From contig QANU01084266.1 of NCBI GenBank assembly GCA_003254905.1, forward strand, positions 1-64,000: a DNA stretch of 64,000 nt, in the 5' to 3' direction. A model generated the notes under the pieces. The model saw nothing but the letters and a program-made list of their open reading frames with translations. It was not told where the DNA came from and searched no databases. Made by a program: the position numbers and the translations under genes. Below are positions 46,719-56,439 of the stretch, one piece after another. The DNA is from Nissolia schottii (taxonomy: Eukaryota; Streptophyta; Magnoliopsida; Fabales; Fabaceae). Numbering within the stretch: position 1 is the first letter of the stretch; each line of letters begins with the position of its first letter.

Positions 46719-47237
46719 TGTAACATCCCACTTTTCTGTTACAGAAATAATCACCAAGATTAGATATTAATTAGTTTCTAAAGCATGAGATTGAGGGGGT
46801 TAGTCGTTGTGAGAAGTTTTGCAAACACCCAAACTGCGATTGTCTGCCGTTGAAATTTTACGACGCGTAAAAGGTATCTGTGAAAATACTCCTCCGGAGA
46901 AAAATTCAAACGCCTTCGAATAATGATATTCCTAGGTAGAAGGAAATTAGGGGATCGCGACAGTATAAACGAAATATTTTTCAGACGACCGTGCGCGACT
47001 TACCGGTATTGCGAGCAATAAAACACGAGCGAAACGGGACCGGGAAAAGGCAAAATTCCCAATTCCCACATGCAGCCATCAAATCCCCTAGGAAAATTAT
47101 TTTAAATTCATTTTACTATTCATGATTTGACACATGAATTATCTAAATTAATTAATTAATTAAAAAGAAAATAAGAAAGGGCATTTTTGTAAATGTGAAG
47201 GAGGGTAAATAGGTAATTTTAGGGGGCAGCTAGGTGG

Positions 47238-47246
47238 CTATAAATA
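47238..47246 (+). promoter_or_regulatory. LTR D TATA box
   Basis: CTATAAATA, followed by a leader with GCTCTGTCCGTTCGTC, similar to the leader of LTR A. Confidence 0.6.
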
Positions 47247-47670
47247 GCCCAACCATGGCAGAAAATTTTTACAAAAATTTCACACCTAGCCGAAGCTCTG
47301 TCCGTTCGTCATTCGATTGAGCTGACCGGAGACTAACCAAAGCTTGGACCAAGCTTAGGACCTTGAGGACTACTCTTCCTCACCATCATCCTCGCCAACT
47401 CAGCCCTAAGAAAGTGGGTAACATAGGCTAGCCACCTCCTTGGTGTTTTAGAAGTTTATGTGATTATATGTGCATGTGTATGTAAAGAAATTGTTAGAAA
47501 TGCTTGGTTAGGATTTGGATTGTGTAAGCATGGTTAAGATGTCTCTAGGGAGTTAATTGATGGGTAAAAATGATTAATGTTTAAGCCCGAAGAGCTTGGA
47601 AGAAGTGGGAAAGAAACATGAGGCTTCAAGTTCAGGTGCTGTACGCACCAGGGCGCTGTACGCACCAGGG

Positions 47671-47935
47671 CGCTGAGCGGCCGGCCCCATGAGGCGTGAG
47701 CGGCATGATGCTGCACAGTACTTTGACCTGAGTAAGACCTTGCATGGTCAAGAGCCAGGGCAGACCGCTGAGCGCCAAGCAGTAGCACTGAGCGATCTAT
47801 GACATGGACACCACGTAAGTGGATAAGGCTGACACCGGACCTTTGGGAACTGGGACCACGCTGAGCGAGGGGAACCTTGTGCTAAGCGGTATGAGCTCTT
47901 AGCGCTGAGCGACGGGGACCTTTGCCCTGAGCGGT
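47671..47935 (+). repeat. CGCTGAGCG array in LTR D
   Basis: Exact motifs at 47671, 47766, 47859 and 47903, with variants (GCTAAGCGG near 47881, CCCTGAGCGG near 47925). The last three are spaced 22 bp; the array is more decayed than in the other families. Confidence 0.85.
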
Positions 47936-48415
47936 CTGAGAACCCGAGGGGGCTGGTTAGTTTTGTCTAGGCAACCAAGATATGGTGAGGACTTATTCAG
48001 TTGAGTACAAACAATTGCCTTACTGTAAGACCCCTAAGGGTGAAAAGAACAAGAACATACCATAAGTATCAAGACGTGCATGCATCATGAGGCAGTGTTG
48101 CCACAAGACTTAGGGCAACCATAGATCACTAGAAATAAACTAATTAATGTGCATAGATGGTAGCTGAATGTAGGGAACTGGTAATATCTTAAGAAGGCCC
48201 GACCACCAAGGGTTGGTGTACCTTGAAGAAATAACTTAGTTATATAATAGGAAATCCCTCTCTTGGAACGTCATACCTGACAAGCCCCTTCCCGGCCGTA
48301 CAAGACGGACTGGGTTATGATTATGTTACGCAGATAGTTATCTGAACGCGGGTTTCCCCCCGGACGAGAGAAAAAAAAAAATAAGTAAAGAACGCTTGAG
48401 CTTTTATGTCAGAGA

Positions 48416-48482
48416 AAGTATGCCCTCCAGATGTGGGCCAGAAAAGAGAAAGAGAGATCTTGTCCTCCAAATGTGGACAAGC
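48416..48482 (+). repeat. Covarying hairpin units in LTR D
   Basis: GCCC-TCCAGATGT-GGGC and TTGTCC-TCCAAATGT-GGACAA: 9-nt loops with complementary arms, the counterpart of the ACGAAGTTC hairpins of LTR A at the same relative position. Confidence 0.7.
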
Positions 48483-48566
48483 GAACCCTCGCTTGCCAGT
48501 GCTATCGCTAGGGTACACTCCCACCATTCCACCCATGGAAGGGTTGAAAGTGGTTGTGGCTGTATA

Positions 48567-48580
48567 GGGATGACGATCCC
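48567..48580 (+). other. GGGAT-GACG-ATCCC hairpin in LTR D
   Basis: Identical to the LTR A hairpins, in an otherwise diverged context. Confidence 0.7.
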
Positions 48581-49028
48581 GCAGTCAGCAAGGGAGTGAG
48601 GGCATCCAGCAGCGAGAAAGGACGCAGCCACAGGCGCGTAAGAGAAATCTCAATTCCCTCATGCATTATAGTGATATAAAATGTGTATGAATGTATGTAC
48701 GATTATATATGTATGATTATGTATGCACGTTGGGTAAGCCATCTGTGAGACACGTACGAGACGGTCACTGTAGCACCGCGAGTCCAGTAAACAAGCGCGA
48801 ATGCCTAGGTAATTAAAGATTAGAGATCCCAGTCACCTAGTAATTAGATAAAGCTGCTCAGGATCTTAGACAAGTAATAATTGGTAGGAATTGTCTAGAT
48901 GCATAAACACGTAGAGATCTTCTGGGTGGCCTGAAGAATAATTGAGTAACCAAACCCCACGACTCTATAGTTATCCACTGGGAACCATCTGTTCTCACCC
49001 CACTCACTTATGACTTCAGGTGAGCTAG

Positions 49029-49496
49029 ATGACTACCCCGCCGAGGAAGCAGCGGAGCGTTCGGAGCATATTTAGGACAGTGGACCCTGAGACAAGGACT
49101 GAGGCCGAGCTCTGGTCGGTGTTAGTAGTGAACAACCCCCTTCCCCTTCGAGCAGTACCACAGGTGCCTACCGAGCCAAGACTCCATGCCGATGGCCCTC
49201 CAGCAGACGGCGACACCGGCGAGACGCCACCCTACGAGAAGGACGTAGATGCGGATCCGATTTCTGTGAGACTGCGACCACCCCAGGTACAGAAGAAAGG
49301 AGCCAGGATGCGCGTGACCCGAGTCTACGGACGCCGATTGGCACCTCGCACTCATGATGACGAGGCGGGACCTTCCACCGGACCCCGCGACCCGCCGGAC
49401 GTACCCGGGACACCTTTGCCAAGGAGGAGGATCCCATGGAGGAGGAGGAAGAGGAGGAGGATGAGGACAGCGAGGAGTGAACTTGACCCCGATTAA
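49029..49496 (+). CDS. LTR D small ORF (155 aa), unknown
   Basis: ATG 9 nt after TTATGACTTCAG. The product starts MTTPPRKQRSV, is proline- and arginine-rich (VTRVYGRRLAPR), and in the ORF frame ends in an Arg-rich run. One frame over, the last 70 bases read a strongly acidic tail (KEEDPMEEEEEEEDEDSEE) to a TGA near 49477-49480. This resembles the acidic ends of the LTR C ORF, suggesting one small frameshift in this copy. I recognise no domain. Open frame and GC-rich composition stand out against the AT-rich LTR. Confidence 0.45.
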   Translation: MTTPPRKQRSVRSIFRTVDPETRTEAELWSVLVVNNPLPLRAVPQVPTEPRLHADGPPADGDTGETPPYEKDVDADPISVRLRPPQVQKKGARMRVTRVYGRRLAPRTHDDEAGPSTGPRDPPDVPGTPLPRRRIPWRRRKRRRMRTARSELDPD

Positions 49497-49982
49497 CCCT
49501 GTTTCAGTAACCCTGTGATCAGACCAGTCTTGTAGTTGCTAGTAGTCATAGACATATGTATGTGTTGATGTATATATTTATGTGTATTTTGCTCCACTTG
49601 TATTAGTTTATGTACTGACTGAGACTCTATATAGTTATGACCGTGTACATATCACTTTGTAATGTCTATAAAAACTCTATCTGTGGACCCTACTTAGCAC
49701 TGTTGTTTGACTGCTTGGTTATGGTTATGTATGACTAATGACGCTATCGTTTATTCATTATTCGCCTCTATGGAACCTATGGTATAGTTCCCGCGCACTG
49801 CTCTAAAATTTCTGTCAAATGGTACTTGCATACAAAAAGAAAAAAAAAAGGAGTCCTTATTTTGAATTAACTAAACTATTTTCTAAACAAGCTAGGGACT
49901 ACCAGTATTCCCACACAGTAGATAACAACCTAGCGGACGCAGATTATGACTTAAGCATAAGCTGCTAACCTAGGGTGTTACA

Positions 49983-49987
49983 GCTAT
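49983..49987 (+). repeat. Target-site duplication (right) of LTR D
   Basis: GCTAT, partner of CCTAT at 46714-46718. Confidence 0.7.
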
Positions 49988-50199
49988 AGTAGTAATGTAC
50001 AGTTAATGAGCACGAAGTCTAGGTAATGACAAGACTAGTGACCTTATCACCTAGTAAGGTAGGTAAAGCTACTCAGGACGTAGGTTAAAGATAATAAATA
50101 GTAGGGATTTAGAATGTATGACACTTAGAGGTCTTACTTGAGTGGCCTAAGAACGCAAGTGTTCTTACCCCCACTCGTGTATGAATCCAGATTGCAGAG

Positions 50200-50664
50200 A
50201 TGGCCTCCCCACCTGCAAAGGATGTGTGGTTGTTTACCCGTACCCGCCAGCGGAACTTTCGTACGGATACCCTCCTTGAGACGTGCACCTTTGCGCCCGC
50301 ACGCATGCCAACAAGACTGAGAGACCCCCCAGGCGGAGACTCAGAGGGCCAGGGTCTTCCCCAATGCGTCCCATCTGGATAGATGAGCGCCTAGGGAGTA
50401 GCAGCCGTGATCCCATCCACCTCAATGGTGAGGAGGAGGTGCCTCCATCCGAGCTAGATGCGGAGATTGAGCTAGCCACAGACTCCCGTACGTCCACTCC
50501 CCCAGTCCGAGGACGAGGCCGCCAGACGACCGCCAGAAAGAGGGTACTCCCAGTGTTACCGCTTTGTTCCCTGAGATTCCACCGCGGTGACGGACTTGTC
50601 CAGCGAGGAGGAGGAGGATGAAGGAGAGGAGGACCCCAGGGAGCGAGAGAAGGACTCTGAGTAG
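50200..50664 (+). CDS. LTR C small ORF, + copy, frame-disrupted
   Basis: ATG at 50200, again 9 nt after an acceptor-like TATGAATCCAG. It reads MASPPAKDVWLFTRTRQRNF and TFAPAR (N-terminal frame, stop near 50380). In the 50283-50621 frame follow PIWIDERLGSSSRDPIHLN and TPPVRGRGRQTTARKRVLP. A third frame carries DLSSEEEEDEGEED and a stop at 50662-50664. Each block matches the minus-strand copy at 39923-37816. Basic patch followed by an acidic tail would fit a nucleic-acid- or histone-interacting protein, but that is inference only. Confidence 0.45.
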
Positions 50665-51137
50665 GAGGCAGGACCCCGGACCCCGTACCAGTTTTAGGAG
50701 TAGGACTGTACCGTGCACAAAGTGAGCAATGCCACTCGTGTACGTAGACTTCTTTTAGTAGTTTTATATGTATTATAAGTAGAACTTTATATGTATGGTA
50801 CAACCATGTGGACAAACTTATGTATTAACAATATAACGGTGTGTTGTGTATATTAGGGCCCTTATATGTACTTCTGCCGACGGACCTCCATACTACAGGT
50901 ACGTACTCGCATTTCCTTTACTTCTTGGTTATACCATTATACGATATGTTATTCGCATGGCTCTTTATTTTTTTCGATATCCGTACTTGCAAAAGAAATT
51001 TCAAAATGGCTCGTATTTTCTGTAACCCTAATTTGAGCAAGTAAACATAGAACAATAATAGTTCACAGCACCAGAGGTCAAGCACCTAGCCGGGAAAGCC
51101 TATGACTAAGCATAGGCCAACTAGCTAGGGTGTTGCA

Positions 51138-52251
51138 AAACATATGCACATTATTAACAAAATAATGCATATTAAATGAAATACCTAACCTTTTCAATAT
51201 ACGAGACCTAACTCTTACAATGCAATAGACCTAACATATAATGCAAAAGAGACCTAACAACATAAAGTTTGAGACCTAACAATATAAAATTTGAGGCCTA
51301 ACCTTTATTACACATAACTTGATCATTGTTTAATTTATTAAAAATACCTTCAGGTTCTTCAACGTTTGACATCATCATTCCTCTATTCTCGTCTTATGTT
51401 ACTAAAGTCATCTTTTCAATGTTAACGTCATTGATTCCTTGCATTGCAATGCTAGAGCCAAATTGCATGCCCTCTGAAATTATAATAGACACAATGTCAA
51501 AATTATAAAATACAAAACCTTCTTGATATAACTATTGTAAAACGAGACATAACCTCTTAGTTATGTAGGACCTAACCTTTCTATACATCACAACCTAACC
51601 AAATTTATCAATCGAACCTAACTTTACCATTAAAAATGATATTAACAATAACGTTTTATTATACAAGACCTAACCATTGTATCAATCAAGACCTAACCTT
51701 CCAAATGTGTGAGACATAACTTTGTTATATGCTTAGACACAACCATTTGCCTATGCACGACATAACCATCGTATTATAAACGACCTACTCATTAATTCAC
51801 TGAATATTTACCTTCCTCCATTGTGATTGGTGGCGTCGCCGCGTTGTATTGACGAATCTTTCCATCAACTCTGTAAACGATGGCTCCTTTCCAACGAAAT
51901 CTGGCGGATTTGTCGACAACGACAATCACGACGAATACAATACAGAACAAAACACTATATCCAAAAAATGAAGCAAAAAATTGAGAGAGAATCAGCAAAA
52001 ATCAAAAACGAAAAAAATCTCCACATCCAAAAAATTTGCTAACAAATGTACAAAACGATTATTTGATTTGCGGTTATCTCAGAAATTGTGCATGAGTGAT
52101 TATGGTGAAACAATTAATGGTGTGCTGAGTCAACACACTATTTTCCTAAAAGAGCCTAGGTGTGCAATGGGTGTGCAATACTTAGGTGCGCAAGAATAAT
52201 TTTCCTTAAACAATACTAGGTGCATTCATTAATATTTTGGGGAAATATTGG
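51138..52251. repeat. AT-rich DNA with scattered ACCTAAC motifs
   Basis: From about 51180 to 51790 the heptamer ACCTAAC, often as GAGACCTAAC, recurs about a dozen times at irregular 20-60 base spacing. Open frames at 51792-52042 on both strands are not recognised. Repeated at 56879-57990. Confidence 0.6.
52247..52251 (+). repeat. Target-site duplication ATTGG (left)
   Basis: Matches ATTGG at 55251-55255; the empty site at 57988-57992 has it once. Confidence 0.97.
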
Positions 52252-55250
52252 TGAAACACCCTAGCTAACTGTTTACCCGTACGTAGTAAACAATGCTCAC
52301 TAGGTTGTTGTCTACTCGGTCGGAATACTTTAGTCCATAGTTATCTTTCGAAAATAGTGGCTTAAGAAAGTAAGGACCAATTTTAAACCTTTTCATTTAC
52401 ATGGGATAAATACTAAAATAGAGCCACGCGTCAGAAAGAATAATATAACAAAGCGTATAACAGTATATTAATAAAGCATTTATTATACATTCATGTGGTC
52501 CATCATATCCGTCACATAGTTGTATATACAGTAAGTAAGCTACACATAACATTTACATAAACTGAAATATCATCTACCGAATCTGGACTATATAACATCA
52601 AAATACAAGGCTACTGGAATATTACTCAGTAGGCCTTTGGCAAACATCCTGGCATCCAGCTCTCTAAGTCCATCTACTATCTTGGCCGCTCATGGTGCTG
52701 CGGCGGCTTATCAGTATTCACACATTATAGAGCAGCTTCGGTACCTGAAGTCATAAAACAGTGGGGATGAGAACGGTAGGTTCTCAGTGGAAGTAACTTT
52801 AGTTCCTGAGTCTCGTATCAGATTATGTCGGACTTCAGGCCGCTCAGAGATCTCTAGTGAACATACAAACTAAATATCCTACCAATTATTATCTGGCCTA
52901 TCTGAACGGCTTTATCTGCATTATGTGATAAGGGAACTACTCTTGTTTACTACATTCTCGTGCTGATTAACATTTTGTGGATATACATAACCGTCTCGAG
53001 CGTGCTCTTGACGGTACTGACATAACAGCAAACTATACATTCAGAATACTCAAAATGCATAACAGAATACGTTCAGAATTCAATCAGTATAACAGAATCA
53101 TCAGAGTATGCATCACATAATCATCAGCATAAACATGACAGAATCATTAGAATAATTATGCCTAACAAAATGTACATGTACATAACAGAATATGACAGCA
53201 TAAACCTGCATAACAGCATAATCTGCTTTGGACTATGTGTTATTCCCACCATAGTAATGTCCTCTGTTGACACTAGTATGACGGAATAACCTCGCACCCT
53301 CAGTGTAGGCCGACACTGTCTAGACCTTCCTGCGGTGGGCTTCCACCTGCCGTGTGCCCCCTCGGGACCCCTCGACAGTGGGTGGATATTGTACCCCCAC
53401 CTAGGCTTGCCCTCTTTCGACAATGCAAAGGTGTGATAACCGCACACCTCCAGGTATGCCATATCGACACCACCTGTGGCGGGCTTCCACATTCAGGATG
53501 CCTGGACCTCCTGAAGTGGGATCATAAATTGGCTCACGTGATCACGGCCTTTTCAGCATGCGGCATATAGCCTTTTCAGTATTGGGCATTTATCCATTTT
53601 CAGCATGTGGCATTTATCCTTTTCAGCAGCATTGGGCATTGGCCCTTTTCAGCATTTTCAGCATTTTCGTACCTGCAGCATGTTATATCTTGTTTCCTAT
53701 GGTTCATTTCAGAATCTTTATTTATCTCAGATTTACTTCTAATCCTTTGACTTGGGGTAACATGAATGCATGAAGAACTACAGATTATCTCACAGATTCA
53801 TCTACAGCATACACTTCACATATTCACTTACATTCACATACAGCATGAATTGCCTACATTTCAATTATCAATCATATCTACGGCATCAAACAGCAGATTA
53901 TGTGCCTCAAGAGGAGTTCCATGAACCATTCTGGTCTCAAGCCGCTCAGCGGAAACTGTGGTCCGTTCAGCGGTTTGAGCTATAGGGCTCAGCGAGGTAT
54001 ACAGATTCGCTCAGCGATAGGAGTTCTTATCACTCAGCGGTCAGAATCCCTTCGCTCAGCGTTCTGACAGCTTTTTAAAATATCTCCACCGACCCTTATC
54101 CTTAAAGAAAATATCTTTTCAGACTTTCCACGTGGCCTGCAGACCGCCCAGCGGTAACCGCCTCCCGCTCAGCGCTCTGGAGTTCACATGGTCCGCTCAG
54201 CAGAAGCAGGGGCCGCTCAGCGGTCACTGGGCGAAACTGAAAAACCGAATGCACCATTTCTTCCATTTTTCTCTCCTTGCTTCCATGGAACCCTGCATGA
54301 GTTTTACACAGATTCCATACATAATAATCCTATCTAATCCAGGTCACAAGACCCTTCAGAATCCTCTTCCTACATCCTAACATCATTTCTAGCATATCTC
54401 ATCATAAAATCACTAAATCACATACATAGGCACATAATCATATAAACACATAACACTCATCCACCATCAAGAGGTGAGGAACTAGAGTTACCCACTTCCT
54501 AAAGAGCTCTTGGATGATTGACAAGGATAGAATCAAGCTTGGTTGCTTGCTTGAAAGCTTCTTTGTCAAGAAGTGAAAACCTTGAATGGTTATGGAAACT
54601 TAGGGTTATGGAACTTGGTTTCCTTTCCTCCAAGTGAAGAGAACTCCTAGCCTTGATATTGGCTTGCCTTCTTGATGGATTTAAGAGTAGAGTATGATGA
54701 TGAAAAGCAAAGGATGATGGTGGATTTGGAGCTTTAGGTCATGGAACCTTAGAAAAATGAAGATGAAAGAACTTTTCTTGGTGTATGTTTGTGTATAGCT
54801 TCGGGCTTCATGGGGAACAAGGGCTGTCGTGGGCTTTAGGGATTTTAAGCCATCCATAATTCCTATTTTGCCCTTAGGGTATTTTAGGTCATGTTCGCTC
54901 ATTAATTATTTATGTCCGGACGTCCTAAAAATACTCCGGGCATACCGTTGTGACCTATTAATTTTCCTTATTCATATGTAATTCTTTATGGAGATCTTCT
55001 TAAATTTATTTCCACATTAATATCTTTTACAGACTCCTATGAGTCGTGTCTAAATTATAATAAAGCCTAATTTCGACCCGAACGTCACCGGACGTCACGA
55101 GATCGCCAAATTACTCTTTTTAACTAATATTACTGGGGTGAAATTAATATTAGAATTTTATTTCATTTTTATTTCCTCTTTTCCTCATTAATATAGTCGT
55201 AATTATTTATTATGCGACGTTTTAGCGAAGGAAAAAGTCGGGATGTTACA
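52252..55250 (-). mobile_element. Solo LTR, family E (2999 bp), reverse orientation
   Basis: TGAAACACCC to GGGATGTTACA on +, flanked by exact ATTGG duplications, with an intact empty site at 57988. Homologous to 17452-20523: shared acceptor-like motif (near 52750), GC-rich island (53225-53560), palindrome array (53943-54224), donor-like motif (near 54490) and conserved block near 54900-54960. No internal coding region. Confidence 0.95.
53943..54224 (-). repeat. CGCTCAGCG array in LTR E, reverse copy
   Basis: Motif and near-motif starts at 53943, 53964, 53986, 54008, 54031 and 54053 (spacing 21, 22, 22, 23, 22 bp), then 54145, 54166, 54194 and 54214. Confidence 0.93.
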
Positions 55251-55255
55251 ATTGG

Positions 55256-55720
55256 TGCCCTAACTTTTACTATATGTTTTGTTTGATTCTTGATATAAAT
55301 AAAGTGTCAAAATAGTTCCCAATGTTTTCTGGTGTTTCCCTCATTAGTCTCTTCATTCATAAATTTAATGACGTAGAGTGAGTTGACTATTACATCTCTG
55401 TTTAACCACACTATCTTTCTTACTCAACACTCCCCCTCCATCCTAATCATCTATGAACCTCCTCCCCCACTCAAAAACGACATTGTTGCTTTCGTTAATC
55501 CTTCTATTTGGTCCTTGATATAATAATGGGTGTCCTATTTGGCCCCCAACATTTTTCATCATTGTCCTCATTAGTCTCCCCGTCCAATGAGCTTATGGAG
55601 ACCAACGAGGATAATGGCAAAAACGTTGAAAACTACTTTGACAATTTATTTATATCAAAAACCAAATAGGGTACTGAGTAAAAATTTAAAGATCAAACTA
55701 TATTTCCCCATTGTTTTCAA
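55256..55720. mobile_element. Foldback/MITE-like inverted repeat
   Basis: The arm at about 55275-55385 (GTTTGATTCTTGATATAAAT, GTCAAAATAGTT, CTCATTAGTCTC) matches imperfectly the reverse complement of about 55590-55715. No transposase. Termini and target duplications are not clear. Copy at 57993-58455. Confidence 0.5.
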
Positions 55721-56439
55721 TTGAAAGTAAATTGATATTTAGCTAGGACACGAATGGGAAGAACTAGCTTTTACACTTGATCCAATTCATATTCGTGTGG
55801 ACTAGAGTTCTAGAATTTGTTTGTTGAAATCGACATCCTTAATGCAATCCTTTTTATCCTTAAATTCTCGCCTCTCTCTTACATGTGAGCCTTCGCCAAA
55901 TTAGGTTCAGCCTCTCTCAATTCCGGGAACTTACTATTATTCTCTCGTATTTGTGCAGTCCCCAAGTCTGAATATCAATATTCTTAGAAATTAAACCCAT
56001 TACAATATCCTTAACTATATTACTTTAAAATAATAATTAATAACTCTACTCATCGACATGGTTACTACAAGTTAATTTGAGAAATACAATTGAATAAATA
56101 TTGCATTGTATATTTATGAGTTTTATTGACAAGTGCCCCTAGGGACAAATGTTAAGAAAGCAAGAAAATATTGTATAAAAAAATTAAAATCTGTAAGTCT
56201 TTAATGTATTGGGAACATGAAAACATTCAAAACATCCCAATTTTATCTCCTCAACAAATCCTTAAGACAGTTAGGGGCATATCTTAGTTTTTCCCTACGT
56301 TTACAACATTAAAGCAAAATTAACTTGCACCACACAGACACAGACACAGACAAAAACATTTGAGACCAGAGATGCCTTCGGAGGATAATGTCACATCAGC
56401 AGCTACAGAGGTAAGTCTCGGTTTTATTCATATACTTGC
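55721..56439. other. AT-rich DNA 3' of the PUMY gene (first copy)
   Basis: No gene supported. It probably contains the PUMY 3' UTR and flank. Copy at 58456-59154. Confidence 0.5.

Larger units (their letters stand above)
44126..47329. repeat. 1.6-kb segment present twice across a single N
   Basis: 44126-45723 and 45725-47329 are near-identical (gag fragment, LTR C part, first part of LTR D), meeting at N 45724. The second copy runs on into the rest of LTR D; the first stops dead. The second gag copy (45794-46138) is therefore probably not a separate gene. Confidence 0.92.
46719..49982 (+). mobile_element. Nested solo LTR, family D (3264 bp)
   Basis: TGTAACATCCCAC to CTAGGGTGTTACA, inserted in LTR C; flanking LTR C sequence on both sides matches the continuous copy around 40130-40230 (reverse strand). 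Modules: pre-TATA block (46880-47040), TATA 47238-47246, donor-like GTGGGTAAC (47414), palindrome array (47671-47935), covarying hairpins (48420-48480), GGGAT hairpin (48567), conserved GATCCCAGTCACCTAGTAAT segment, acceptor-like TGACTTCAG (49012-49019), then a 155-codon ORF. No primer site follows, so it is a solo LTR. Confidence 0.88.
44601..51137 (+). mobile_element. LTR C, + orientation, 5'-truncated, with nested LTR D
   Basis: Reverse-complement relative of 37274-42711, aligning from about 44604 (GTTGGATTGGTCAGGGCAACG) to its end GGGTGTTGCA at 51137. The LTR start is missing at the junction with gag. It is interrupted by LTR D (46719-49982) and by the single-N duplication. It carries a small ORF from 50200. 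Its last 300 bases recur at 56580-56878. Confidence 0.82.

Noticed and set aside
51180-51790. Interstitial telomere repeat
   Set aside because: Plant telomeres are CCCTAAA in tandem; here ACCTAAC is irregularly spaced in AT-rich DNA.
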